From assembly GCF_016424485.1 (NCBI RefSeq), contig NZ_JAELUP010000001.1:124001-188000 (forward strand): DNA of 64,000 nucleotides, given 5' to 3'. Both the position numbers and the translations under genes were made by a program. The DNA is from Paenibacillus roseus (GTDB lineage Bacteria; Bacillota; Bacilli; Paenibacillales; Paenibacillaceae). This document shows positions 27,152 to 35,478 of this stretch, one piece after another. The notes below the pieces were generated by a model. It ran no database searches. It was not told where the DNA came from and was given only the letters and a program-made list of their open reading frames with translations. Every line of letters starts with the position of its first letter. Within the stretch, counting starts at the first letter, position 1.

Positions 27152-27910
27152 ATGGAAATGCGAGGTTTGATGGGTGGCTTCTACAAAATATCCGAATGGA
27201 TTATGCGGTTGTCCGTAACGAATGTTTTGTGGATCATTTGTTCAATCCCATTTGTATTTTTCATCTTCAGCGGATTGGTCATCTCACAAAATGAGGGCCA
27301 ATTATATTCCTCTTTGATATGGGCAGCAATTGTGGCGCCGTTTACCTTCTTCCCAGCAACCGCTGCACTGTATGCGGTTGTTCGCAAGTGGATTATGGGT
27401 GAAGTGGATGTACCGCTTTTTAAAACCTTTTTCAGAGGCTACAAGGAAAATTATGTTCAAAGCATGTTCGGCGGACTGCTGTATACGCTGCTGTTTGTAA
27501 TCATGTTTGTGGACTACAAGGTTTACCTGAATGAATTGAACAATTTTCAGCTGTTGTCTTATGTATTTATCGGGCTGATCTTTTTGCTGTTTGTATCCAT
27601 GTTCAATTTCTTCTCCATGATGGTTCACTATCACATGAAGCTGTTTCAATTGATCAAGAATGCCATTCTGATTACGATCGGTCGGCCTTTGCGTTCCTTG
27701 TCTACCGTAATCGTAAGCGGCGGTATTTTATTCATCAGCTTCCAGTTTACCTTTCTGATTCCGTTTTTCATGGGAAGTTTGATCGGAGTTGTATCCTTTT
27801 ATAATTTCCACTTGATTTATTTGAAGCTGAAGGAGCAACAGGAGCGCGCCGAGGCTGAAAAACAAGCGGAAGAAGAGGACGTTGAAATCTCGGAAGATGT
27901 TAGAAAGTAG
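27152..27910 (+). CDS. YesL family protein (DUF624)
   Basis: 252-aa polytopic membrane protein of the DUF624/YesL family, with about five hydrophobic segments and a highly charged C-terminal tail (EQQERAEAEKQAEEED). YesL proteins commonly sit with carbohydrate-utilisation genes, but here there is no such neighbour, so no role can be assigned. GGGGG lies upstream of the ATG. The probable 6S RNA begins about 70 bases downstream on the same strand. Confidence 0.82.
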   Translation: MEMRGLMGGFYKISEWIMRLSVTNVLWIICSIPFVFFIFSGLVISQNEGQLYSSLIWAAIVAPFTFFPATAALYAVVRKWIMGEVDVPLFKTFFRGYKENYVQSMFGGLLYTLLFVIMFVDYKVYLNELNNFQLLSYVFIGLIFLLFVSMFNFFSMMVHYHMKLFQLIKNAILITIGRPLRSLSTVIVSGGILFISFQFTFLIPFFMGSLIGVVSFYNFHLIYLKLKEQQERAEAEKQAEEEDVEISEDVRK

Positions 27911-27941
27911 CCTTAACCTTGAATTTACAGCGGGGATTCGG

Positions 27942-27970
27942 TTTACTTTTTAATTCAAACGGTCTATAAT
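27942..27970 (+). promoter_or_regulatory. Promoter of the structured RNA
   Basis: TTTACT at 27942-27947, 17-base spacer, perfect TATAAT at 27965-27970. No ORF follows for more than 500 bases, so this promoter points to a non-coding transcript starting near 27978. Confidence 0.65.
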
Positions 27971-27977
27971 ATTCATT

Positions 27978-28160
27978 ACATCCTGCGATGTTCGTTACGG
28001 CTTAACATTGTTTTGAACCAATGGCTGTTTTACGGGAGACCTAGATTGGAGTGCGGCTGACATGCCCTCAAAAAGGGACTTCAAAAACACTTCTGCGGAC
28101 ACCCACCTGCGAGAGCGGGTTCAAAAAACAAGCAAGTCGGACGGCATAAGCGGGTTTCTC
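27978..28160 (+). ncRNA. ssrS: Structured non-coding RNA, probable 6S RNA
   Basis: About 183 nt between a good promoter and a coding desert. Long-range complementarity folds it into a rod: 27982-27986 with 28150-28154, 27992-28003 (one bulge) with 28134-28144, and 28011-28019 (TTTTGAACC) with 28118-28126. A short apical CCCT/AGGG hairpin lies near 28065-28077. Size, rod shape and internal unpaired regions suit 6S RNA, which binds sigma-A RNA polymerase by mimicking open promoter DNA. The family call is inference; there is no strong U-tract terminator. An alternative is another structured small RNA. Confidence 0.55.
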
Positions 28161-28535
28161 TAGCATTTGATAGCTGGATTTTATTAGGCTACTTACATAA
28201 GGGTCTCACAGCAACGGTTCTGCCGTACATTGTATTGAACGGACTTAACCGTTCTTGCCTGCTGTCAAGGATTGAAAATTTGACCGCTTCTTTCATTTAT
28301 CATTGGAGGCAGCGCCGTAGAGATTCTGTAAGACGAGACATGGAATTCTCCGCTGAATTTTTACATGACAGCCGTTTGCGCTTATGGATACGCTTTATTT
28401 AAATATAAGAGTACATCAGTTGTTATCATATTCTTGTATTTATCGCCAGACGCTTCTGCCGCTTCTGAGCACGACGGCAGTCTTCTGCGCTTGTTGTATC
28501 CGTCTTTTTATACATAGAGTCTGAGGGGGAGATGG
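28161..28535. other. Gene-free stretch upstream of the DUF1499-like gene
   Basis: No ORF. It contains a 6-bp hairpin GAACGG/CCGTTC (28237-28254) and AT-rich sequence near 28395-28440. It could be the 3' extension of the upstream RNA or the leader of the next gene; nothing firmer is visible. Confidence 0.4.
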
Positions 28536-28931
28536 GTGTTGTTAAAGCGGACGCTAATTGGAATACTGCGAAGCTTTGAGCAGACAGGTGATAGAGCGAA
28601 GGACCCTTTACTGAAATCTCACTATTATAAGTTGTCGAAGGAAAAAGCGTGGGCTGAGGTCGTATCCACTTTGAAAAAGATGCAAGGCTTTAAGCTGCTT
28701 CATGAAGTGGAATCGGTTGGAGAGATTGTACTGGAGAAGAGAACCGTTACCGGCAGAATGATGGATATTACGGTTTCGGTTATCGGGATCAACCCGATTA
28801 CTTCCGCAGTCGATATTTACTCAGCATCACGCGGCTCGCTTGGCGACCTGGGTTCCAATTACCGCGTAATCCTAGATATCTATCGAACACTTGATAAAAA
28901 GCTGGCCGCCAATAAGGTGGATAGCCCATAA
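28536..28931 (+). CDS. DUF1499-like protein
   Basis: 131-aa soluble protein whose C-terminal half (DIYSASRGSLGDLGSNYRVI, about residues 92-111) matches the DUF1499 pattern of SaSR-x-G-x-x-DLG-x-N. Function of this family is unknown. GTG 28536, or the adjacent TTG, follows GGGGGAG. It is preceded by an unusually long gene-free stretch containing the structured RNA. A terminator-like hairpin follows. Confidence 0.7.
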   Translation: MLLKRTLIGILRSFEQTGDRAKDPLLKSHYYKLSKEKAWAEVVSTLKKMQGFKLLHEVESVGEIVLEKRTVTGRMMDITVSVIGINPITSAVDIYSASRGSLGDLGSNYRVILDIYRTLDKKLAANKVDSP

Positions 28932-28940
28932 AATAAAAAG

Positions 28941-28972
28941 AAGCGAGGAAGGATAACCTTCACTCGCTTTTT
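28941..28972 (+). terminator. Terminator after the DUF1499-like gene
   Basis: Stem AAGCGAG/CTCGCTT around a 14-base loop, ending in a run of T. Also faces the convergent tpx gene. Confidence 0.65.
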
Positions 28973-29073
28973 ATCAGGTAAGCGTAATGGCTGCCCCGTT
29001 GTAGAAGTGACGGCGGCAGCCGTTTATGCGTCATACCGGTAAGAAATGCGTCATATCCATGTTCCTGGATCGA

Positions 29074-29592
29074 TTAGATCAGTTCTTTTGTCGCAGCAAT
29101 TGCTTTTTCGTAATCCGGGTGGTCGGCCATTTCTTTCAATACTTCAACGTATTGGATTGTATCATTCTCGTCCACTACGAAGATTGAGCGCAAGTCGAGC
29201 TTTAATTCCTTGATCAGGACGCCATATGCTTCGCCAAAGTTATTGTCTTTGTAATCGGACAACAGCGTTACTTGATCAACGCCTGCGGCTCCGCACCAGC
29301 GGGCCTGGGCGAACGGAAGGTCGACGCTGACAGTAAGTATAGCCACCTTGTCGCCAAGACCGGCGGCTTCCTCGTTGAAACGGCGGGTCTGTGAGTCACA
29401 TACCCCTGTATCGATTGAGGGCACAACGCTAATCAGTTTGATTTTTCCAGCAAAATCACTCAAAGATACAACATCAGTAAGAGTTTTGTTTAATTGGAAG
29501 TCAGGAGCCTTGTCGCCCTTCTTTAATTCCGGACCGATCAATGTAATCGGATTGCCTTTTAGTGTAGCTACGCCTGTGCGTTCTTGCGCCAT
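29074..29592 (-). CDS. tpx: Thiol peroxidase
   Basis: Thioredoxin-dependent peroxidase that reduces H2O2 and alkyl peroxides in the cytoplasm. 172 aa. The atypical 2-Cys peroxiredoxin signature PSIDTGVCDSQTRRF holds peroxidatic C65, with resolving C100 in ARWCGA. ATG 29592 follows AAGGAGG; an 11-codon upstream extension has no site. The gene has its own promoter and is divergent from the rhomboid gene. Confidence 0.96.
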   Translation of the reverse strand: MAQERTGVATLKGNPITLIGPELKKGDKAPDFQLNKTLTDVVSLSDFAGKIKLISVVPSIDTGVCDSQTRRFNEEAAGLGDKVAILTVSVDLPFAQARWCGAAGVDQVTLLSDYKDNNFGEAYGVLIKELKLDLRSIFVVDENDTIQYVEVLKEMADHPDYEKAIAATKELI

Positions 29593-29629
29593 TATAATTG
29601 CCTCCTTGTAATTGGGTTGCTGCACATTT

Positions 29630-29659
29630 ATTATAATCGGTAGAAATGTTGCTTGTCCA
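29630..29659 (-). promoter_or_regulatory. Predicted promoter of tpx
   Basis: On the minus strand TGGACA (29659-29654), an 18-base spacer and TATAAT (29635-29630), 38 bases before the ATG. Confidence 0.5.
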
Positions 29660-29687
29660 ATGTGAAGCAGGAAAGGGAGATGACTGA

Positions 29688-30296
29688 ATGATTTTTTTGC
29701 GGTATGAAAGTTTCCGCTCCTACTTGCGCCTCTATCCGGTAACTTCTACGTTATTGGCGCTTAATGTGCTTGTTTTTATGCTCAACTATTTGGGAAATGG
29801 CAATCTGATCAATTTTGGCGCGTTTGTTGCTTTTCCTGGCGATCCCTATGGCTTGCAGGAGCCGTGGCGTTATGTCACCTCGATTGTTCTTCATTACGGA
29901 TGGGAGCATTTATTCTTTAACAGCTTCTCTACACTGGTGTTTGCACCGCCGCTGGAGAGGTTGCTTGGCTCTTTCCGATATACAATATTCTATGTTCTCT
30001 GCGGTATAGTGGGCAACATTCTGAGTGCGCTGATGTTCAATATGATCAGCTCTGATCCGGCGCTTGTTACTGTGGGCGCATCAGGGGCAATTTACGGAAT
30101 ATTTGGCGCTTATCTGAACCTGGCGATTCTGCAAAAAAGTTCGCTGGATGAAGCATCACGCAAGACAGTGTTTATGATTTTGGGATTTGGTTTGATTTAC
30201 TCCTTTTTAGTAAGTAATATCAATATTTGGGCGCATGTCGGCGGCCTGATTGCAGGGTTCTTGCTCTACAGCCAGTTTGCCAGAAAAAATAAGTGA
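29688..30296 (+). CDS. Rhomboid family intramembrane serine protease
   Basis: 202-aa six-helix membrane protease. The catalytic dyad is intact: S132 in GASGAIYG and H183 in AHVGG. The HYGWEHLFFNSFS segment of helix 2 (with conserved His/Asn) is also present. Substrate unknown; small rhomboids of this type cleave single-pass membrane proteins. AAAGGGAGATG precedes the ATG. The GltC-like regulator follows 29 bases downstream and may be co-transcribed. Confidence 0.92.
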   Translation: MIFLRYESFRSYLRLYPVTSTLLALNVLVFMLNYLGNGNLINFGAFVAFPGDPYGLQEPWRYVTSIVLHYGWEHLFFNSFSTLVFAPPLERLLGSFRYTIFYVLCGIVGNILSALMFNMISSDPALVTVGASGAIYGIFGAYLNLAILQKSSLDEASRKTVFMILGFGLIYSFLVSNINIWAHVGGLIAGFLLYSQFARKNK

Positions 30297-30325
30297 ATGC
30301 TTGCAGGGGGGCGTCGTAACGGATT

Positions 30326-31213
30326 ATGGAATTAAGGCAGCTTTACTACTTTGTCAAAGTGGCAAAGAAGGAGCATGTAACCCAGGCCGCAGAGGAGCTG
30401 CGTGTCGCGCAGTCGGCTGTCAGCCGGCAGATTCATCAGCTTGAGGAAGAGCTTGGCGTCTCGTTGTTCATTCAGAAGGGCAGAAACTTGCAGCTCACGC
30501 CGGCAGGACAGTTATTTTTGAAGCGCATTGAGGTGGTGCTCGGAGATCTGGAAAAGGCGGTTCTGGAAATCAATGAGTTCATGAACCCGGAGGTCGGCGA
30601 GATTCGGCTCGGTTTTCCGCACAGCCTCGGCATACAGCTTATTCCGCAAGTTGTATCCGGCTTCCGGAAGCAATACCCGCATGTACGATTTAAGTTCAAG
30701 CAGGGAATGTACCCATCGCTGATTCGCGATCTGGTAAAAGGAGAGATTGATCTGGCCTTTATTTCCCCGTTCCCGGAGAACGATGAGCTAGTCGTTGGCG
30801 AAGTGCTGCTGACGGAGGAACTGTACGCTGTTCTTCCGTCAAAGCACCCGCTTGCGGGCAGAGAATCGATTGTGCTCTCTGAGCTTAAGGATGATGAATT
30901 TGTGTTGTTCAGAGAAGGGTATTCTCTGCGGCCGATTGTATGGGAGGCCTGCAAGAAGGCTGGCTTTACTCCAAGCATTGGCTTTGAAGGAGAGGAGACG
31001 GAGACCATACGCGGACTGGTGGCGGCGGGAATGGGTGTAAGTCTGTTGCCGGAGATGGCGCTGCATCAGGCTGGGCCGCTCCAGACGGCCAAGGTGCGTA
31101 TTGAATCCCCTATTGTTACGAGAACAATTGGCCTTATCCGCCGTTCCAATCAGAAGCTTCCGCTAGTCGCTAAGGTATTTTACAAATATCTGCTGGATCA
31201 CTTTTCTAAATAG
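30326..31213 (+). CDS. gltC: LysR-type regulator, GltC-like
   Basis: 295-aa LysR-type transcription factor. N-terminal winged helix-turn-helix (residues about 3-60, with HVTQAAEELRVAQSAVSRQI) and a periplasmic-binding-protein-like effector domain. Similarity along the whole chain to Bacillus GltC, the activator of glutamate synthase, is the closest I recognise, but gltAB is not adjacent, so the symbol is tentative. The rhomboid gene lies just upstream on the same strand. Terminator downstream. Confidence 0.75.
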   Translation: MELRQLYYFVKVAKKEHVTQAAEELRVAQSAVSRQIHQLEEELGVSLFIQKGRNLQLTPAGQLFLKRIEVVLGDLEKAVLEINEFMNPEVGEIRLGFPHSLGIQLIPQVVSGFRKQYPHVRFKFKQGMYPSLIRDLVKGEIDLAFISPFPENDELVVGEVLLTEELYAVLPSKHPLAGRESIVLSELKDDEFVLFREGYSLRPIVWEACKKAGFTPSIGFEGEETETIRGLVAAGMGVSLLPEMALHQAGPLQTAKVRIESPIVTRTIGLIRRSNQKLPLVAKVFYKYLLDHFSK

Positions 31214-31228
31214 AGAGCAAAAACAAGC

Positions 31229-31258
31229 AAAGCCCCTCCGTAAAAGGAAGGGGCTTTT
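31229..31258. terminator. Bidirectional terminator (gltC-like / YugP)
   Basis: 9-bp stem AAAGCCCCT/AGGGGCTTT (31229-31237 with 31249-31257), with T-runs on both strands. Confidence 0.85.
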
Positions 31259-31270
31259 GCTATCGAACTG

Positions 31271-31951
31271 TTAGTCCCGGTTTTGCGTGAAAATCATAAT
31301 GTACTTGACCAGCTCCAGCAGCGAGATCAGTGCTGCGGCAACATAGGTCAAAGCTGCAGCGTTCAATACCTTGGCAACACCTTGCTCTTCCTCGTTGCTG
31401 ACAAAGCCTTCGGCTATCATCAGATCACGGGCACGGTTGCTGGCATTGAACTCGACCGGCAGTGTCACCAATTGGAAGGCAACAACGGCGGAGAAGAAAA
31501 TAATCCCGAGTCCTACAAGCCCCATGTTTTGGAACAAGAATCCCGCGATAAGCAGGAACGGCGCGATGCCTGATGTCAGGTTGACTACCGGGAAGATTCG
31601 GTGGCGCAGCACCAGCATCGGATAGTCAACCGAGTGCTGAATGGCGTGTCCGACCTCGTGACAGGCTACGGCAACGGCGGAGATGGAATTCTCATAGTAT
31701 ACCGGCTCAGAGAGTCTGACAACGCGGTTAATCGGGTCGTAGTGGTCTGTCAGACGGCCGGGAACGGCTTCAATCGGCACATCATGCAGACCGTTATTGT
31801 CGAGCATGCGGCGGGCTGCCTGATAGCCTGTAAGACCGCTGTTAATGGGAACTTCCGCCCACTTGTTGAATGTTCCTTTAACCCGGAACTGCGCCCATAG
31901 CGACAGCACAAATGCAATAATAATCAAAAAATCCATCGGGTGAAAAAACAT
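31271..31951 (-). CDS. yugP: Zinc metallopeptidase, YugP type
   Basis: 226-aa membrane zinc peptidase. The zinc motif CHEVGHAIQH (H98, E99, H102) lies between an N-terminal helix and three C-terminal helices, the layout of the YugP/Zn_peptidase_2 family. Targets are unknown. GGAGGC lies 9 bases before the ATG. Located upstream of the MerR-type gene end, on the same strand; the two are 58 bases apart. Confidence 0.9.
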   Translation of the reverse strand: MFFHPMDFLIIIAFVLSLWAQFRVKGTFNKWAEVPINSGLTGYQAARRMLDNNGLHDVPIEAVPGRLTDHYDPINRVVRLSEPVYYENSISAVAVACHEVGHAIQHSVDYPMLVLRHRIFPVVNLTSGIAPFLLIAGFLFQNMGLVGLGIIFFSAVVAFQLVTLPVEFNASNRARDLMIAEGFVSNEEEQGVAKVLNAAALTYVAAALISLLELVKYIMIFTQNRD

Positions 31952-32009
31952 AATCCAATCGCCTCCATCATTGGTAAGTCAGGTTGTGCGGAACTGATAT
32001 AAGTAAAGC

Positions 32010-32449
32010 TTACATAAATGGACCTTTGCCGAGCAGCAGCATCAGCGCTTCTATACAGGCTGCTGTCTGCGGCATGAGCTTCGTCGTCAGATGTTTAGCC
32101 TGCTGGGGCTTAAGTTTCTCGATGACCGGTTCAAGTTCCTTAACTTCCCGCTCCAGCTTCTGCATATGGAGCTGAATATCGCTTAACTTGCGTGTAACCT
32201 GTTCCTCGGTTGAAACCTTGTTCCATTGGTCGAGTTTGGCTTTAATTTCTTCCAACGTATATTTATCCTGCTTCATCTGTTCTATACGTTTGAGACGGAG
32301 CAAGGTTTCACTGCTGTACAGACGGTAATTTTTCTCGGACCGCTTCTGCGGCTCCAGCAATCCCATAGAGGTATAGAAATCGATGGTGCGGGGGCTGATA
32401 TTCGCTTTCTTGGCCAACTCGCCTATGCGGTAAAGTTTAGTATCCCCAA
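32010..32449 (-). CDS. MerR-family regulator with an apparent N-terminal frameshift
   Basis: DNA-binding regulator with N-terminal MerR helix-turn-helix (ANISPRTIDFYTSMGLL), a long coiled coil (about 60 residues of K/E/L heptads) and a short effector tail lacking metal cysteines. The frame encoding the first turn of the domain (YRIGELAKK) has no start codon: the only in-frame candidate is TTG 32417, which would remove it. AAAGGAGG lies at 32460-32467, and ATG 32458 or TTG 32449 just after it are in another frame. One extra G in the run at 32444-32447 would join them. Either a real frameshift, an assembly error or a non-standard start. Confidence 0.7.
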
Positions 32450-32671
32450 GTGATTCATCCTCCTTTCCAAAACGGATTTCCCCTTTATTATTTCTCTGCA
32501 GGACCTATAGCCCTATAAAACCTATATTTATATGATACAGAAAACAGAACCGTACAGTCAAACGTTACGCTTTGAGAAAGCCGGTAAATCTGTGAACAAT
32601 GTATGACATGAATGTAGGGATATGTGCCTATTTGAGTTAAACGAATGAAAGCAGGGCACGGGCCGCTATGG

Positions 32672-32690
32672 GGCAGAGGATTCTTCTGTT
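32672..32690. repeat. Fragment of dispersed repeat R2
   Basis: GGCAGAGGATTCTTC matches the reverse complement of the right arm of the full element at 40492-40684 and also resembles 44331-44345. Only this core is shared. It lies within the 450-base gap between the MerR gene and the ammonium transporter, which otherwise holds only the transporter promoter. Confidence 0.4.
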
Positions 32691-32818
32691 CGCGCTTGAC
32701 GCGGCTCCTCACATATCCATCTTTTAGGCATTCGGGGCAAAAAACTTAACATTGATTATTGAAACAGGGACAAATGTTAGATTTTTCGGATGATTATTTG
32801 CACTTTTTTGAAAATCTA

Positions 32819-32847
32819 TTGTCAAAACAGGTCTAACTATCTATAAT
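32819..32847 (+). promoter_or_regulatory. Promoter of the ammonium transporter
   Basis: TTGTCA at 32819-32824, 17-base spacer, perfect TATAAT at 32842-32847: a strong sigma-A match. No full TnrA-like palindrome is visible upstream. Confidence 0.7.
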
Positions 32848-32904
32848 GACATTAAGTCTTTCTTATCATGTAATGAAATATAACACATTGAGGGAGTGGT
32901 CGTT

Positions 32905-34263
32905 TTGGTCAAAAAAATGGTTCTTACAATGGGTGCAATGATTCTCATGTTCCCTGCAATGGCATTTGCAGATGCGCCATCCACGGCGATGCTGAATACC
33001 GGCTTGAACTCGCTGTGGGTTATGCTCGCTGCCATCCTCGTAATTTTGATGCAGGGCGGATTCATTTTGCTGGAAGCCGGATCAACCCGCATGAAGAATG
33101 CCGGACACGTCGCAGGCAAAACGATCTTTACCTTTGGTCTTGGCTCATTGATCTATTGGGCAGTTGGTTATGGCATTGCGTTTGGCGAGGACGGAAATTT
33201 ATTGTTTGGTCTAGGCAAGTTCTTCTATAATCCACCGATTCTCTACGGAGAGAATGCTGGTCTTTCCGATTCTGTATTCTTTATTTTCCAGCTTGCGTTT
33301 GCTACCATTTCATTATCAATCGCCTGGGGCGGCTTCGCTGAGCGCGCCAAGCTTTCATCTTATTTGATCTTTACGGTTGTATTTGTCGGTGTCATTTATC
33401 CGGTAGTCGCTCACTGGATCTGGGGCGGCGGCTGGCTTGCAGAAGACGGCGCGCAAGACTTTGCCGGTTCCACCGTTGTGCACTTGTCCGGTGCGGTTGC
33501 GGCGCTGGCAGCTACAATTCTACTGAAGCCGCGTATCGGAAAATTCAATAAAGACGGCTCTTCCAATCAAATTTTGGGGCATAACCAAGTCTATACTGCG
33601 CTGGCTGTCTTGTTCCTATGGGTAGGCTGGTTTGGTTTTAATGCAGGAAGTACCGTTGCGATCGAAACCGGATTTTTCGGATATGTTGCGTTCAATACTC
33701 AAATTGCAGCAGCTGCAGGCGCTGTGGCAGCGATGCTGATTTCCTGGGCTTTACTGGGTAAATCCGACATTACAACGATGTTGAACGGCGGTTTGGCCGG
33801 TCTCGTAGCTATTACGGCATCCTGTGCGTTCGTCGAGCCTTGGGCTGCTGTTGTCATTGGTCTCATCGCAGGCGTACTCGTATTCTTCAGCCAAAAGTTC
33901 TTCGAGAAATTAAGAATTGATGATCCGATCTTTGCATTGTCCGTACACGGTGCGGCTGGCGTATGGGGTACTTTGGCAAACGGCTTTTTCGCAACGCCGG
34001 AGCTGGCTGCGACTGCGGGTGTCGGCAAGGCGGGCTTGTTCTACGGCGGGGGCTGGGGACAACTCTTGGTGCAATTGGAAAGTGTAGTCGTCGCCGGAGT
34101 GTTTGTATTTATCGTATCGTTCGCAGTTCTATATGTAATCAAAAAGGCTATTGGCTTCCGGGTAACCGAGGAGCAAGAACTTATCGGTCTTGACCTGAGT
34201 GAGCATGGGGCGTATGGTTATCCTGAGCAAATGAAAAAAGCACAGCAAAATCTGAACGCTTAA
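32905..34263 (+). CDS. amt: Ammonium transporter
   Basis: Amt/Mep/Rh channel, about 452 aa with a signal-peptide-like N-terminus (FPAMAFADA) and eleven helices. Family signature AGSTRMKN, the DFAGSTVVHLSGA segment with the first pore histidine, and LSVHGAAGVWGT with the second are all intact. It conducts ammonium into the cell. The start is TTG 32905 (GGGAG 9 bases upstream); GTG 32896 overlaps that site. No PII (glnK) gene follows; instead a GlnD-like gene starts 36 bases downstream. Confidence 0.95.
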   Translation: MVKKMVLTMGAMILMFPAMAFADAPSTAMLNTGLNSLWVMLAAILVILMQGGFILLEAGSTRMKNAGHVAGKTIFTFGLGSLIYWAVGYGIAFGEDGNLLFGLGKFFYNPPILYGENAGLSDSVFFIFQLAFATISLSIAWGGFAERAKLSSYLIFTVVFVGVIYPVVAHWIWGGGWLAEDGAQDFAGSTVVHLSGAVAALAATILLKPRIGKFNKDGSSNQILGHNQVYTALAVLFLWVGWFGFNAGSTVAIETGFFGYVAFNTQIAAAAGAVAAMLISWALLGKSDITTMLNGGLAGLVAITASCAFVEPWAAVVIGLIAGVLVFFSQKFFEKLRIDDPIFALSVHGAAGVWGTLANGFFATPELAATAGVGKAGLFYGGGWGQLLVQLESVVVAGVFVFIVSFAVLYVIKKAIGFRVTEEQELIGLDLSEHGAYGYPEQMKKAQQNLNA

Positions 34264-34299
34264 TTACAACAGGATATCTGAAGAGGGGGAGAGCGCCGT

Positions 34300-35373
34300 A
34301 TGAAGGATCCGGTACTTGTGCAGCTCTTGCAGGAGATCGACGCCGCGGAATTGACCGCAGCGCTGCGATGTCTGAGAGATGAGGCCCACAGGCGTATGGA
34401 TGCTCTTTTCCCTTCGCTGCCCCTTGATGAATACTACAGACAATTAAATGGAGTTCATGATGCGTTAATCCGGCGCACTGTAGCTCTGGCAGAAGCAGAA
34501 TTGGCACGGTCGGGGATGGGTTCTCCCCCCGTGCCTTATGCGTATTTATTGTTTGGCAGCGGAGGGCGGAAGGAACAGACGTTGTCCAGCGACCAGGATA
34601 GCGGAATTATTTATGAGGATGCGCATTCAGATGAAGAAACGCTCGCGGCCCAGAAGTTTTTCACTAATCTGTCGGCCAGGGCGGTAGCTCTGCTCCAGGA
34701 GATCGGCTACCCGCCGTGCGAGGGCAATGTGATCAGTTCAAATCCACAGTGGTGCCAGCCGGAAAGCGAATGGAAGCGACAACTTGAAAGCTGGTTCGAG
34801 ACTGCGGATTGGGAAGCGGTGCGTTATTTGCTCATTGTAGCGGACTGCCGCCATATCCATGGAAGCGGAGAGTTGCTGGAGAGATTAAAAAGGCATTATT
34901 ACTCCGATATGCTGGCCAAGCCGGTCATTGTACAACGGATGCTTGACAATACGATTCGCCACAAGATGCTGATCGGGGTGTTCGGCCAATTGCTGAAAGA
35001 GCAGTATGGAGAGGATGCTGGCAGTATTGACATCAAGTATGGGGCTTATATTCCGATGGTGAATGCTGTTCGACTCATGGCCGTGCAGTCCCAGCTTCGT
35101 CCTACCTCGACGTTGGAGCGGCTGCACGCTCTTGAACAGGCAGAGGTTGTGACGGCAGAAGAAGCGGCTGCTTACAGCGAGGCGTTTTTGTTTTTTCTGA
35201 AGCTGCGCATGATTGCCACGGAGAATAATGAGGACGGCATGTACATGAATAATGGTAAGCTGGCCAATCATCATTTGACAAAAGAGATGACAGAGGAATT
35301 GAAGCAAAGTCTCAAGGTTGGCAAAAGATTGCAAAGACAAGTTCAAAAGCTGACGTTGGGCAAGCTCAAATAA
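34300..35373 (+). CDS. DUF294 nucleotidyltransferase, GlnD-like
   Basis: 357-aa soluble protein with a DUF294 nucleotidyltransferase core: FGSGGRKEQTL followed by SSDQDSG, where D98 and D100 are the expected metal-binding pair. A DUF294 C-terminal helical region follows. The family resembles the uridylyltransferase domain of GlnD, the PII-modifying enzyme, but its substrate is not established. The usual N-terminal cyclic-nucleotide-binding and CBS domains are absent. It is 36 bases behind amt and upstream of a DnaQ-like exonuclease, a common pairing for DUF294 genes. Confidence 0.82.
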   Translation: MKDPVLVQLLQEIDAAELTAALRCLRDEAHRRMDALFPSLPLDEYYRQLNGVHDALIRRTVALAEAELARSGMGSPPVPYAYLLFGSGGRKEQTLSSDQDSGIIYEDAHSDEETLAAQKFFTNLSARAVALLQEIGYPPCEGNVISSNPQWCQPESEWKRQLESWFETADWEAVRYLLIVADCRHIHGSGELLERLKRHYYSDMLAKPVIVQRMLDNTIRHKMLIGVFGQLLKEQYGEDAGSIDIKYGAYIPMVNAVRLMAVQSQLRPTSTLERLHALEQAEVVTAEEAAAYSEAFLFFLKLRMIATENNEDGMYMNNGKLANHHLTKEMTEELKQSLKVGKRLQRQVQKLTLGKLK

Positions 35374-35478
35374 AATATGGCAGGCAATGTAAATGAAGTC
35401 CTGGGGTCCGGGTAAAGGCGATAGACGGAAAGAGAGCGTGACGGACTTGAGAAGGCAAGGCAATGCGGAGGCGAGAGC

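Noticed and set aside
32500..32720. Minus-strand short ORF at 32488-32712
   Set aside because: No ribosome binding site; includes a repeat fragment and looks non-coding.
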